Numbered from the stretch's first letter, positions 34,710 to 43,877 are shown. The stretch is 64,000 nucleotides of DNA from Pseudonocardia humida (GCF_023898865.1 NZ_JAGSOV010000070.1:40507-104506); one strand, 5' to 3'. Program-made: numbers and translations. The notes: generated by a model not told the origin, from the letters alone.

Positions 34710-35063
34710 CCGCCGCGCCGACGCCCGCATTGTCCGAGCGGCACCAAGTCGCTGACCGGTGCGACGGCCGGGCACGTAGGGTCCTGCCCTGGTCTGGGGA
34801 TCAGCGGCGAGCGCGGGGCCGCTGCCCCGACGCCGGGGTGGTCAAGCGCAGCCTTGCACGTTTGGGCCCGCTGCTGAGACCTCTTGTCGGGCCGTGCTGA
34901 TGCCAGGCTGATCGAGGTGGGTCAACACATCGAGACTCCCTCCTTCGGTGTCCGCTCCGGGATGCTCCGGGATGCCCCGCGAACACCCTTGGTGCCGGCG
35001 GCCTCGATTGCGTAGGCATCAGCTCCTCTGGTGACGGCGGGACTCCGTCGCGGTCGGTGGGAC
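34710..35063. other. Intergenic stretch, nothing coding recognised
   Basis: This 354-bp stretch lies between the hydrolase and TetR genes, which converge. It contains a short tandem duplication of CTCCGGGATG near 34955-34975. No gene, tRNA or clear terminator is seen. Confidence 0.4.
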
Positions 35064-35708
35064 TCAGTCGTTGGTGGACGCCCCTGGTCCAGTCGTGGCG
35101 TACCGGGCGGCGATGGTGCGGACGGCCTCGTCGACTACCTGAGCGACGCGTTCAGCACTCACCTCCCAGCCCGGCACCAGGAGTGTCGGCCAGAAGACGT
35201 AGTTGGAGATCATGCCCAGGAACTGGGTGGCTGCGAGGTCCACGTCCTCGACCCGCACCGTTCCCGCCTCGTGCTCGGCCAGGAGGTAGCTGCGTACGGA
35301 CTCGAAGTAGGGCATCTTCCCGTGCGAGAACTGCGCATGGGCCAGCTCGGGGAACCGCGGCAGCTCGGCGATGACGATCCTGAACAGGTCGGTCATCTGG
35401 GCACGGCCCAGCAGCTCGGCGTAACGGCGACCGATGATGGTTAGCCCGTCAACGACGTTGCCTGCTGGCGGAGGATCCTCCTCGTCAGCGCTCGACCAGG
35501 ACTTGGTCACGATGGCGTCGAACAGGGCGGCTTTGCTCGGAAACTGCTTGAACAAGGTGGCCCGCGAGACGCCCGAGCGCTCTGCGATCCGCGCCAGCGA
35601 CGTCCGGTCGTAGCCCAACTCGAGAAACAGCGCGGTTGCGGCCGTCACGATCAGCTCGCGCTTCTCCTGGGCGACGCGCTGGTGGTACGTCGTCACGACC
35701 CTGCTCAT
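35064..35708 (-). CDS. TetR-family transcriptional regulator
   Basis: The protein has 214 aa. The N-terminal HTH is ELIVTAATALFLELGYDRTS and LARIAERSGVSRATLFKQFP (about residues 15-60); the ligand domain resembles TetR_C AefR-like proteins (VIAELPRFPELAHAQF). I chose the ATG at 35708 (MSRVVTTYHQR). It is divergent from the SDR/nitroreductase pair, with operator-like repeats in the 144-bp gap, so it likely represses that pair and itself. Confidence 0.88.
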   Translation of the reverse strand: MSRVVTTYHQRVAQEKRELIVTAATALFLELGYDRTSLARIAERSGVSRATLFKQFPSKAALFDAIVTKSWSSADEEDPPPAGNVVDGLTIIGRRYAELLGRAQMTDLFRIVIAELPRFPELAHAQFSHGKMPYFESVRSYLLAEHEAGTVRVEDVDLAATQFLGMISNYVFWPTLLVPGWEVSAERVAQVVDEAVRTIAARYATTGPGASTND

Positions 35709-35771
35709 GGGCCGAGCATACGAGGTGAGTGGCTTGACTCGCCACTGCCGTCGACCTAGCATCGAGGGGAT

Positions 35772-35791
35772 GGTGAGTCGACCGGCTCACC
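35772..35791. promoter_or_regulatory. TetR operator candidate upstream of the SDR gene
   Basis: GGTGAG-N8-CTCACC is a perfect 6+8+6 inverted repeat in the TetR/SDR divergent region. A second, looser repeat GTGGC-N7-GCCAC lies near 35724, closer to the TetR start. Confidence 0.45.
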
Positions 35792-35852
35792 ACCGGCCGC
35801 CGTTCATCACTGATGACCCCGGTCATCCACCCCCGTACCGAAGGAACATCTG

Positions 35853-36632
35853 ATGCCCCGCTTCGACAACCAGACCGTGCTCGTGACCGGTGGGACCGGC
35901 GGCCAGGGCTCGAGCCACGTGCGCGCCTTCCACGCGGAGGGAGCGAACGTGGTGATCGGCGGCATCGACGCGGAACGCGGCGCCGCTCTCGCCGACGAGC
36001 TCGGGACCCGCGCTCGCTTCGCCCGCCTCGACGTTACCGACGAGAGCTCGTGGTCCGCCGCTGTGCTAGCCGCCGAGAGCGCCTTCGGCGCCCTGGACGT
36101 GCTCGTCAACAACGCGGGCGTGCAGAACCCGCCTGCAACGATCGAAAACACGGAGCAGGCCACGTGGTCGCGCATCCTCGCCGTCAACCTCACAGGGACC
36201 TTCTTCGGCATCAAGGCCGCAGCCCCAGCTCTGCGCCGCGCAGCAGGGGGAGCCATCGTCAACATCGCCTCGACCATGGGCCTGGGCGGCACGGCTCACT
36301 ACGCGCCGTACGTCGCCAGCAAGTGGGCCGTGCGAGGCCTCACCCAAACCGCAGCACTCGAGCTCGGCCGCGACCACATCCGGGTGAACACCATCCACCC
36401 CGGCGTGATCGCGACCTCCTTCATCCACGAACCAGCAGCTGGCGCAGTCGCGGCAATCGCCGACTTCTACTCACCCGAGCCGTTCGCCATCCCCCGGCTC
36501 GGGGAGCCGACCGACGTCAGCCGTCTCCTCCTGTTCCTCACGTCATCGGACGCGTCGTTCATCACGGGGTCGGAGTACGTCATCGACGGTGGACTCCTCC
36601 TCGGTCCCGCCCTTCAGGCCGAGACCGCATGA
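35853..36632 (+). CDS. Short-chain dehydrogenase/reductase (SDR)
   Basis: The protein has 259 aa, classical SDR. The cofactor loop is VLVTGGTGGQGSSHVRAF (a TGxxxGxG variant), with NNAGVQNPP, active-site Ser in NIASTMGLGG, Tyr-x3-Lys in YAPYVASKWAVRG and the PG motif NTIHPGVIATSF. Similarity is to 3-alpha/20-beta-hydroxysteroid-type dehydrogenases. An ATG after GAAGGAACATCTG fixes the start. It overlaps the nitroreductase gene by four bases. Confidence 0.9.
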   Translation: MPRFDNQTVLVTGGTGGQGSSHVRAFHAEGANVVIGGIDAERGAALADELGTRARFARLDVTDESSWSAAVLAAESAFGALDVLVNNAGVQNPPATIENTEQATWSRILAVNLTGTFFGIKAAAPALRRAAGGAIVNIASTMGLGGTAHYAPYVASKWAVRGLTQTAALELGRDHIRVNTIHPGVIATSFIHEPAAGAVAAIADFYSPEPFAIPRLGEPTDVSRLLLFLTSSDASFITGSEYVIDGGLLLGPALQAETA

Positions 36633-37105
36633 GCACTCCAGACACGACCGGGTCGAACGACTCCGCAGGGGACGCGTCTTTGTCCCACCTGCCCAATCAC
36701 ATCCGACGAGCCATCGAGATCACCCCCGCCGCGGGCACCAGAGAACGGATCATCGACATCACGACGCTGGGGCGCCGCACCGGCCGAGCACGCCGCATCG
36801 AGATCTTCTTCTACCGAGCTGCGGGCACCACCTACCTGTGTACCGGCGCCGGCGGTGCCGCGACCGACTGGCATGCGAACCTTCTCGCCAATCCCAACTT
36901 CACCTTCCACCTCAAGAACGGGATCCGTGCAGATCTGCCTGCACGGGCCACGCCTGTCACCAACCCAGCTGAACGTCAGGCCGTGCTGGCGGAGATCGTC
37001 GCGGATCTCAACCAGCCCCACGACCCCGGCACCGTCCGGCCGACTCGGCTCGAAGACTGGGCTGACAGTCGGCTGATGCGCATCAGCTTCCGCCATCGGC
37101 CGTGA
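36629..37105 (+). CDS. Deazaflavin-dependent nitroreductase-family protein (DUF385)
   Basis: The protein has 158 aa. IDITTLGRRTGRARRIEIFF, GTTYLCTGAGGAATDWHANL and LANPNFTFHLKNG are the Ddn/DUF385 signatures that bind F420 or similar cofactors. Relatives reduce quinones or nitroimidazoles. It is translationally coupled to the SDR. The stop overlaps an IS3 relic that begins immediately after, so a few C-terminal residues may have been altered, though the length is normal. Confidence 0.88.
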   Translation: MSTPDTTGSNDSAGDASLSHLPNHIRRAIEITPAAGTRERIIDITTLGRRTGRARRIEIFFYRAAGTTYLCTGAGGAATDWHANLLANPNFTFHLKNGIRADLPARATPVTNPAERQAVLAEIVADLNQPHDPGTVRPTRLEDWADSRLMRISFRHRP

Positions 37106-37335
37106 TCGCGGATCCCCGCAACAACCAGCTGTGGCTGACCGACATCACCGGGCACCGCACCAGCGAAGGCAAGCTCTACCTCTGCGCGGTCAAGGACGCC
37201 TGCACCAAGCGGATCGTGGGCTACTCCATCGACGCCCGCATGACCTCTCATCTTGCCGTCACCGCGCTGCGCGACGCCGTCACACTCCGCGGACCAGCTC
37301 CCGCGATCGTGCACTCCGATCGCGGAAGCCAGGGC
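37102..37335 (+). mobile_element. IS3-family OrfB integrase-core fragment
   Basis: NNQLWLTDITGHRTSEGKLY, YSIDARMTSHLAVTAL and AIVHSDRGSQ form the first part of the IS3 integrase core, starting and ending abruptly. It is closely related to the longer relic at 46937-47450. The 3' break coincides with the left end of an IS30 relic, which probably inserted here. Confidence 0.85.
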
Positions 37336-38270
37336 GGACTCAACCGGTCGTCGCAACACCTCTCCTGATCTCGGAGGTGTTCGGTGGCAGGGCGTCAGCA
37401 GCAGGCGGATCGGGCTCTGCGACCGCCGATGCGCTCGCCGGGCCGGCCGGTGCCGGCGCGGCATGTGGAGCGCGCCTTCTGGCGGCTGATCGCGCAGGGG
37501 CAAGCGCATCGAGGAGGCGGCGCTGGAGATCGGCGTGTCGACGCCGGTCGCGGTGCGCTGGTTTCGTCACGCTGGCGGCATGCCGCCGCTGAGCCCGGCC
37601 GAGCCCACCGGCCGCTATCTGTCGTTCTCCGAGTGTGAGGAGATCGCGCTGTTGAAGGCGCAGGGTCAGGGCGTCCGCGAGATCGCCCGGGAGCTCAGGT
37701 GTGATCCCGGACGATTTCGCGCGAGGTGCGGCGCAACGCCGCGACCCGCGGCGGCAAGCCCGACTACCGGGCCAGTGTCGCGCAGTGGAAGGCGCAGACC
37801 GCGGCGCGGCGTCCCAAGCCGGCGAAGCTGGCGAGCATTCCACGGCTACAGGAATATGTTCAGACCCGGCTGAGCGGGCAGTTGCAGCGTCCCGATGGGA
37901 CCGTCGTACCAGTCCGCCCACGACCTGGAAGGGGTTGAACAAGCCGCATCGCGCCGATCGGCGCTGGGCCACGGCCTGGAGTCCGGAGCAGATCTCCCGA
38001 CGGCTGATCCTCGACTTCCCCGACGATGTCGACATGCGCATCAGCCACGAGGCGATCTACCAGGCGCTCTACATCCAAGGATGCGGCGCGCTCACCCGTG
38101 AGCTGGTGGCCTGCCTACGCACCGGTCGCGCGTTGCGCAAGCCGCGGGAACGGTCGCGGAACAAGCCCCAAGGCCACGTCACCGCCGACGTCATGGTCAG
38201 CGAGCGGCCCGCCGAGGCCGAGGACCGAGCAGGCCCCGGCCGCTGGGAAGGCGACCTCATCCAGCTGCTG
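37336..38270 (+). mobile_element. IS30-family element relic, 3'-truncated
   Basis: A hairpin with arms AACACCTC and GAGGTGTT (37355-37381) precedes the GTG at 37384. Pieces of an IS30 transposase follow in order with three frame changes: ARHVERAFWRLIAQG, EEAALEIGVSTPVAVRWF, LSFSECEEIALLKAQGQG, REVRRNAATRGGKPDYRAS, SPEQISRRLILDFPDD, ISHEAIYQALYIQG and GPGRWEGDLI. The DDE catalytic C-terminus is missing because the element is cut before the cupin gene at 38288. Confidence 0.85.
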
Positions 38271-38287
38271 GTCCACGGGGTCGAACC

Positions 38288-38683
38288 TCACCGCTCCCCC
38301 TGCTCGCTCGCGACCGTGTGGGGCCATTGCAGCGCCTGCGGTTCGGCTTCCGACAGTGCCGCCCAGTCTGCGCGCACCGGCGAGTACACCTCGGCGACCA
38401 CCGCCCCGTCCGGCCCCACGCACACGTCGTGCGGGACATCGGCGAGGATGCGCCAGGTCGATCCGGGCCCGCACTCGCGGCGCTCGCCGCCGACGGTGAA
38501 CACCACCGTCCCCTCGATCACGAAACCGAGCTGCTCGTTGACGTGGTGGTGCTCGGGTACGACGCTGTCGGGTGCCAGCTCGACCACGGCCATCGTGATC
38601 AGCTCGCTCTGCACCATCCGCGCGACCACTCCCGGCCAGATCTGCCGGGTGCGCATGCTCCCGAGCTCGGCGAAGCTGCTCAT
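38288..38683 (-). CDS. Small cupin protein coupled to the aminotransferase
   Basis: The protein has 131 aa. The cupin core is VPEHHHVNEQLGFVIEGTVV with a HHH cluster and conserved Glu/Gln, then CGPGSTWRILADVPHDV with a second His. The metal site looks complete. It starts at 38683 after GGGAGGGAG and overlaps the stop of the aminotransferase gene by four bases, so the two are one unit. The IS30 relic ends just past its stop. The function is unknown; it may act on or sense the keto acid produced. Confidence 0.8.
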   Translation of the reverse strand: MSSFAELGSMRTRQIWPGVVARMVQSELITMAVVELAPDSVVPEHHHVNEQLGFVIEGTVVFTVGGERRECGPGSTWRILADVPHDVCVGPDGAVVAEVYSPVRADWAALSEAEPQALQWPHTVASEQGER

Positions 38684-39663
38684 GCTGGCACTCCCTCCCC
38701 GTACACGGGCGTCGTCCACTCCGGGTGGCGCGCGTCCTGCCGGCGCGCGATGGCGCGCAGTGTCGTGCCGAGCAGGAGCGTCGACGCCCCCGGGGCGCCG
38801 TCGCCGACCCGCCGACCGTCGACCTCGACGACCGGGACCACGATCGCCGCGGTCCCGCACAGCAGTGCCTCGTCGCAGGTGTACAGCTCGCTGCGCTGGA
38901 TGCGCCGCTGCACCGCGGCCTTCCCGGTGGCCTCCTCGAGCAGGACCATCACCTGCGCGCGGGTGATGCCTTCGAGGATGTCGTCGGTGCCCGGGGGCGT
39001 CACCCACTCGTCGCCGAATCGCAGGAACAGGTTGGACGTCGTCGCCTCCGCGACGTGGCCGTCGACCGTGAGCATGATGGCCTCGTCGAAGCCGTGGTCC
39101 AATGCCTCGGTCTTGGCCAGCGACGGGCCCGAGTACGACCCGGTGACCTTGGCGCGGTTGGGCGTGCACGAGTCCGGTGTCCGGCGCCAGCTGCTGACCA
39201 TGCACCGCACGCCGTCCGGATCGATGTAGTCACCCGGCGTCGGGGTCACCGCGATCGACAACCTGGTGTCGATGTCGTGCATCCGAACCGTCAGCACCTC
39301 CCCGTGCTGGATCAGCAGCGGGCGCACGTAGGCGTCCGAGCGCACGTCGTTGCGGCGCAGCAGCTGCGCGGTCAGCCGCACCAGGGCGGCCGCCGGGACC
39401 GGCAGGCGCAGACCGAGGATCCGCGCCGACCGTTCCAGCCGTGCGTAGTGCGCGGCCGCTTCGAGCAGGTACAGCTCCTCGTGCTCGGCGTTCCACCAAG
39501 CCCGGATCCCCTCGAAGGTGCCCGCGCCGTAGGCCAGCGCGTTCGCGTGCACGCTGACCCTCGCCTCGTCCTGCGGAACCATCCGCCGGTCCACCAACAC
39601 CCATTCACACGGCCGCCCGAAACCTCCGGTGGCGGCGGCCGTGATGGACGTCCCCTGCGTCAT
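38680..39663 (-). CDS. ilvE: Branched-chain amino-acid aminotransferase (class IV PLP)
   Basis: The protein has 327 aa of fold type IV. VHANALAYGAGTFEGIRAWW, AYVRPLLIQHGE, the PLP lysine in NRAKVTGSYSGPSLAKTEAL, DEAIMLTVDGHVAEATTSN, and the late TPPGTDDILEGITRAQVM are all present. These define the IlvE/DAT group. Transamination of Leu, Ile, Val or an aromatic/D-amino acid is expected. Being paired with a cupin and preceded by a LysR gene suggests a specialised catabolic or biosynthetic use rather than the housekeeping enzyme. Confidence 0.88.
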   Translation of the reverse strand: MTQGTSITAAATGGFGRPCEWVLVDRRMVPQDEARVSVHANALAYGAGTFEGIRAWWNAEHEELYLLEAAAHYARLERSARILGLRLPVPAAALVRLTAQLLRRNDVRSDAYVRPLLIQHGEVLTVRMHDIDTRLSIAVTPTPGDYIDPDGVRCMVSSWRRTPDSCTPNRAKVTGSYSGPSLAKTEALDHGFDEAIMLTVDGHVAEATTSNLFLRFGDEWVTPPGTDDILEGITRAQVMVLLEEATGKAAVQRRIQRSELYTCDEALLCGTAAIVVPVVEVDGRRVGDGAPGASTLLLGTTLRAIARRQDARHPEWTTPVYGEGVPA

Positions 39664-39769
39664 CCACCCACCTCACTTCGACCTCGGCGCATCACTGAAC
39701 CGAGTGTTTCAGTACGGTTCGATAAGGACAAGCGAAGGTCTGTGAGGATTCTTTTCAGCAGTACTTAAG

Positions 39770-40708
39770 TCATCGACCGCGCCCGGATCCGCGGCCCGGC
39801 GGCGTTCCGAGCTGGGCGCACACGGCGCGCAGCGATTCGACCATCGCCACCGCCGCCGGGAGCCGCCGAGCCGGCGACGGCAGCGCCGCCGACACCGCCC
39901 TGGTCAGGTTGGGTTCGTCGAGCGGGCGCACGACGACGCCCGGCGGCACCGTCGACAGCGCAAGCCACGGAACCAGCGCGACCCCCAGTCCCGCAGCGAC
40001 CAGCCCGCGCACGGCCATCTGATCGTCGGTCCGGAACACGATCCCGGGCTCGAAACCGGCGGCCCGGCAGGCCTGCGGCAGCACCTGGATCGTCGAGCCG
40101 TGCCGCACGCCCTGGATCCAGCGCTCGCCGCTCAGCTCCGCCAGACCGATGCTGCCCTTTCCGGCCATCGGGTGGTCGCTCGGCAGCATGATGTGCAGCG
40201 GGTCCACCACCAGCGGGAGGACCTCCAGGTCCGGCGCCAGCGCCATCGGGGTCATCGGGAACTCGTAGACCAGTGCGATGTCGAGTTGGTGCTCGGCAAC
40301 CTGGGCCAACCCCTCGTCGCTGTCGAGTTCGACCAGGTCGAGTTCAACAACGGGACGATCCGCCTGGAAGGCCGCGACGGCTCGCGGCATCAGCGTCGCG
40401 TTGGCGGTCGGGAACGATCCCAGCCGCATCCGACCGCCCTCGCCCCGGGCCACCGCATCGAGCGCGGCCTCGGCCGTGCGCAGCTCGGCGAGGACCGCTG
40501 CGGCGTGCCGCACGAGCTGGCGGCCGGACTCGGTCAGCCGCACCCCGCGCCGGTGCCGCTCGACGAGACGTGCGTTGGTCTCCTTCTGCAGGAGCGCGAG
40601 CTGCTGCGACACGGCCGAAGGGGTGTAGTTCAGCTCCTTCGCCGCACCGGTGAGCGAGCCTGCCTTGGCGACCTCGTAGAGCACCCGCAGCCGCGGCACG
40701 TTGAGCAT
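39770..40708 (-). CDS. LysR-family transcriptional regulator
   Basis: The protein has 312 aa. The HTH is LRVLYEVAKAGSLTGAAKEL and YTPSAVSQQLALLQKE (about residues 5-60), followed by the effector domain with DLVELDSDEGLAQVAEHQLD. It lies 106 bp upstream of the aminotransferase on the same strand and 48 bp divergent from a TetR gene, so it could regulate either or both. Confidence 0.9.
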   Translation of the reverse strand: MLNVPRLRVLYEVAKAGSLTGAAKELNYTPSAVSQQLALLQKETNARLVERHRRGVRLTESGRQLVRHAAAVLAELRTAEAALDAVARGEGGRMRLGSFPTANATLMPRAVAAFQADRPVVELDLVELDSDEGLAQVAEHQLDIALVYEFPMTPMALAPDLEVLPLVVDPLHIMLPSDHPMAGKGSIGLAELSGERWIQGVRHGSTIQVLPQACRAAGFEPGIVFRTDDQMAVRGLVAAGLGVALVPWLALSTVPPGVVVRPLDEPNLTRAVSAALPSPARRLPAAVAMVESLRAVCAQLGTPPGRGSGRGR

Positions 40709-40756
40709 GAAGAAATGCTAACAACTAGCGTTGCTGCCCTTTAGTGGTCACACTGC

Positions 40757-41359
40757 GTGGGTGTGAGCGCCGGGGACCTCGCCCGACCGACGCGGCGGAC
40801 CGAACTGCTTGAGCTCGCGTACCGGTACGTCCTCGAGCACGGCCTGAGTGACCTGTCGCTGAGGCCGCTCGCGACCGCGGTGGGATCGAGCCCCCGTGTA
40901 CTGCTCTACCTGTTCGGGAGCAAGGACAGGCTGATCACCGCTCTGTTGGCCAGAGCACGTGCCGACGAGCTGCGCTTGCTGGCACTGGCTCGTCGACCCG
41001 CCGCAACGCCGGCCGTCGGCCTGGACGTGGTCGTCGAGGACATCTGGGACCTGCTCGTCTCGGCCGACCAGCGACCTCTGCTGGCCCTCTGGGTCGAGGG
41101 GTGCGCCCGCTCGCTAAGGAATCCAGGCCCCATCGGACGGTGGTGCCGCGGACCGTTCGAGACCGTCGACGATTGGTTGAGCCTGCTGGCCGATGGGCAA
41201 CCGCCCGCGGTGCGGGGAACCGAGGACGGACGTGCGGAACGGGTCCTCGCCCTCGCCGTCCTGCGCGGCGCGCTGATCGACATGCTCCTCACCGGAGACG
41301 TCGAACGGACCACGGCCGCAGTGCGGCGGCACTGCACGGCACTGCGCGGCGCGCAGTAG
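40757..41359 (+). CDS. TetR/AcrR-family transcriptional regulator
   Basis: The protein has 200 aa. The HTH is RTELLELAYRYVLEHGLSDL and RPLATAVGSSPRVLLYLFGS. The C-terminal domain contains LALWVEGCARSL and WCRGPFETVDDWL, as in several uncharacterised actinobacterial TetR proteins. GTG starts at 40757 and 40763 are both possible. It is divergent from the LysR gene; the 48-bp gap is too short for independent promoters, so the two must share control. Confidence 0.85.
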   Translation: MGVSAGDLARPTRRTELLELAYRYVLEHGLSDLSLRPLATAVGSSPRVLLYLFGSKDRLITALLARARADELRLLALARRPAATPAVGLDVVVEDIWDLLVSADQRPLLALWVEGCARSLRNPGPIGRWCRGPFETVDDWLSLLADGQPPAVRGTEDGRAERVLALAVLRGALIDMLLTGDVERTTAAVRRHCTALRGAQ

Positions 41360-41631
41360 CGTTGCAGATGCAGGCTCCGCCGCAGCGGTGCTTTGAGCCA
41401 CGCCTCAGGGCGGGCGGCAGGCGGTGGTGGCCGACGATCCCGCGCACCTGTGGGGTTCCAGAACTCGACCTACACGTCTGACCAGCGGTGATCAGCCTGC
41501 GCCGAGGCGCGAGCATGATCGCGGTGGTGCCGCTTCGACTGCGGTACCTCATCTTCCAGCAGGGGGACTGCTGATGGTTCGGTTGGCACCTGATCTGTGA
41601 GGACTGCGGTCCTCGCTGGAAGGATGTCAAC

Positions 41632-42026
41632 GTGCCCAGGCCTCGTCCCAAGGAGTTCCGCGAGGACGTCGTGGCCGTCGCCCGCCGCGGTGGACCCGCA
41701 GCGGCACCGGGTGCACCGTCCACTCCGGCCGCGGCAGCCAATTCCGCTCCCACGCCTTCGTCCACGCCCTGCGCCACGAGGGCCTGGTCGGGTCGATGGG
41801 CAGGGTCGGCGCGGCCGGGGACAACGCGGCGCTGGAGTCGTTCTTCGCGCTGCTGCAGAAGAACGTCCTCGACCGACGACGCTGGACCAGCCGAGCCGAA
41901 CTTCGGTTGGCGATCATCACCTGGACCGAGCGCACCTACCACCGTCGACGGCGCCGACGCCGCCTCGGCAGGCTCACCCCGATCGAGTACGAGAGCATTC
42001 ATCACACGGCCGCTAACACGGCCTGA
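41632..42026 (+). mobile_element. IS3-family deletion derivative (OrfA start fused to OrfB end)
   Basis: The GTG at 41632 opens an OrfA-type N-terminus (RPRPKEFREDVVAVARRGG). After about 20 codons the sequence jumps to the OrfB C-terminus, read one frame over as VHSGRGSQFRSHAFVHALRH, DNAALESFFALLQKNVLDRR and RLGRLTPIEYESIHHTA. About 1 kb has been deleted between them. The HSDRGSQF aspartate is Gly here. Ends are likely near 41600 and 42060. In the 41360-41631 stretch only a short LRYLIFQQ-type integrase-like string is seen. Confidence 0.75.
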
Positions 42027-42186
42027 ACGCACTCACCACGAGTGTCAACCAGATCGTCAGCAGTCCCGGCCCTACTACTCGGGCCGTGAGGATCTTGGTG
42101 TTCCGCCGCGGAGTCGACTTGACCCGTACTCTGGCTGGCCCTCGGTGCCCTGTGTTTGATCTGTCGACCGGGTCCGTGGCGGCGCA

Positions 42187-42284
42187 CGCCACTGCCGGGG
42201 ACTGAACCGCCCCGGCGTGTCCGGAGCCCTGCGGATGTCCCGGTTCGGTGGAGTCGGGCACGGGATCAGTCCCCGGCAGTGGCG
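42187..42284. repeat. 19-bp perfect inverted repeat spanning the araC-type gene's 3' end
   Basis: CGCCACTGCCGGGGACTGA at 42187-42205 and its exact reverse complement at 42266-42284 are separated by 60 bp. The right arm contains the last codons and stop of the AraC-family gene. It could act as a large terminator or cruciform, or be the scar of an inversion or IS end. The 42027-42186 stretch shows nothing else. Confidence 0.75.
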
Positions 42285-43234
42285 CGCGACCGGGACCAGT
42301 GCCGCCACTCCTGGGGCGACATCCCGTAGGCGGCCCGGAAGCGCCGGCTGAAGTGCGCCGCGTTCACGAAGCCCCAGGCCCGGGCGACCGCGAAGATCGT
42401 CAAGCCCGGCGCCGCCAGCGCCAGCTCCCGGCGCACCCGTTCCAAACGCTCACGGATGATCCAGTCGACGAGGGTCCCGTCCCGGTCCCCCCACACCGTG
42501 TAGAGGCTGCGGACCGAGATGTGGTGCGCCGCCGCGACCCCCGCCGGGGTGAGCTCACGGTCGCGCAGGTGGGCCCGAACGTGGGCGACGACCTGCGCGC
42601 GCAGCGTCTCGTGCAGCACGTCCCGCTGCCGTCGGCTGCCCGCCGCGGAGACGATCAGGGCGCGGGTGAGGTCGACGGTTGCCGCACCGACGTCCGCGGC
42701 GACGGCCGGGATGCCTGCGACCTCGTCGATGGCGGCGAAGAGCTGGGTGAGGTGGCCCCGGACCAGCGGCATCAAGGGGTTGGCGGTCAACCGCGGGATG
42801 GCTGCGCGCACGTCGTCGACGCCGAGATCGAGTTGGGCGTGATCGATGTGCGCGGCGAACGAGGTGCCCCGAGGGCCGGCGTGGGCGAACGAGTAGGGCG
42901 TGGCGAAGTCGACGAGGAAGAGACTGCCCAGGCCGAACGCCTCGGTCCGGTCGCCGACCGAGTAGCGGCACGGACCCGCGGACATGCCCAGCGCCACGAG
43001 CTCGGGAGCATCCCGGTTCACGTCGCGGCCGGTCCGCGTCAAGGTCAGCCCCGTACCGGTGGTGCTCAGCACCCGGACGGGGCCGGCCTCCCACGCGTCG
43101 GCTCGCAGGTCCACGGAATCGGCGGGCGCATGCAGCGCCACCCGGGTGCGCGCTCCGCTGTTGGCGATCACCTCGTGCACGAGGTCGGCCCGGTCTCCGG
43201 CGGGGTGAGCCGCGGTGTCCAGCACGACGGCCAT
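42266..43234 (-). CDS. AraC-family transcriptional regulator
   Basis: The protein has 322 aa. The N-terminal ligand domain belongs to the AraC_binding_2 (RipA/NphR-like) type (FGLGSLFLVDFATPYSFAHA). The C-terminal two-HTH domain is LTPAGVAAAHHISVRSLYTV, IRERLERVRRELALAAPGL and AWGFVNAAHFSRRFRAAYG (about residues 220-310). It is an activator of unknown targets. No divergent enzyme gene is adjacent; its right neighbour is a defective SHOCT gene. Confidence 0.9.
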   Translation of the reverse strand: MAVVLDTAAHPAGDRADLVHEVIANSGARTRVALHAPADSVDLRADAWEAGPVRVLSTTGTGLTLTRTGRDVNRDAPELVALGMSAGPCRYSVGDRTEAFGLGSLFLVDFATPYSFAHAGPRGTSFAAHIDHAQLDLGVDDVRAAIPRLTANPLMPLVRGHLTQLFAAIDEVAGIPAVAADVGAATVDLTRALIVSAAGSRRQRDVLHETLRAQVVAHVRAHLRDRELTPAGVAAAHHISVRSLYTVWGDRDGTLVDWIIRERLERVRRELALAAPGLTIFAVARAWGFVNAAHFSRRFRAAYGMSPQEWRHWSRSRATAGD

Positions 43235-43503
43235 GCCTGCTCCCTCAACCGGTCGTCGGTCGGCCCGACATGGGTACGTCGTCGTGACTGCGGTCCTCGC
43301 GCAGTGCCAGGCCTGATCATAAGGCGCGCGGACACCGCTGCGGGAGCCCGCAGCCGGGGCGAGACCAGCCCGTCGAGCTCGCGGGCGCGGCGTCGCCTTG
43401 TCGCCTGAAGGCCTGGCTGTGCTCGCGGTCGGGTACCTCCGCCGCGGCCTCCTGGATCACATCGCCCCGCAGCGTCACGCGCAGAACGAGGCCGGCCACG
43501 GTC

Positions 43504-43872
43504 GGGAAGGGAGAGAAGCGGATCCCCCTACGCCAGATCACCGCCGTCCAGCTGAAGCGTGCCGGGTTCGCGGTGAACGGGTTCATCCAGTTCTCGCTCG
43601 GTGGCGGTACCGAAGCACGATCGCAGTTCGGCAGGCAGACCATCGACGCGGTGGAGGACGAGAACTCGGTCGTCTTCACCCGCCAGCAGCAGGCGGCGTT
43701 CGACGAGCTGCGATCCGCGATCGAGCACGGCCTCGCCGCCCCCGTCGGTCACCACCAACCGGTCGACCCGATAACGCAGCTCAACCAACTGGCTCAGCTG
43801 CACCGTTCCGGGGCGCTCACCGACGTCGAGTTCGCTCATGCGAAGCAAGCACTCCTGGGGCAGATGCGGTGA
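43504..43872 (+). pseudogene. SHOCT-domain (DUF4429-like) protein, N-terminus lost or frameshifted
   Basis: From about 43504 the frame reads GKGEKRIPLRQITAVQLKRA and FAVNGFIQFSLGGG, then the SHOCT motif ITQLNQLAQLHRSGALTDVE and FAHAKQALLGQM. Family members have an additional N-terminal strand region. Here no start codon exists before the internal GTG at 43573, so the gene is probably broken upstream or begins late as a 99-aa protein. It ends 6 bp before the target duplication of the composite transposon. The 43235-43503 stretch otherwise shows nothing certain. Confidence 0.55.
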
Positions 43873-43877
43873 CCCGC

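Noticed and set aside
34801..35019. 72-codon minus-strand frame
   Set aside because: Arg/Pro/Ser-rich without motif or start signal; treated as noise in the intergenic stretch.
41360..41600. Possible integrase N-terminus (LRYLIFQQ) upstream of the IS3 derivative
   Set aside because: Only a dozen codons match the start of a common integrase family. Stops follow at once, so it is not listed as a feature of its own.
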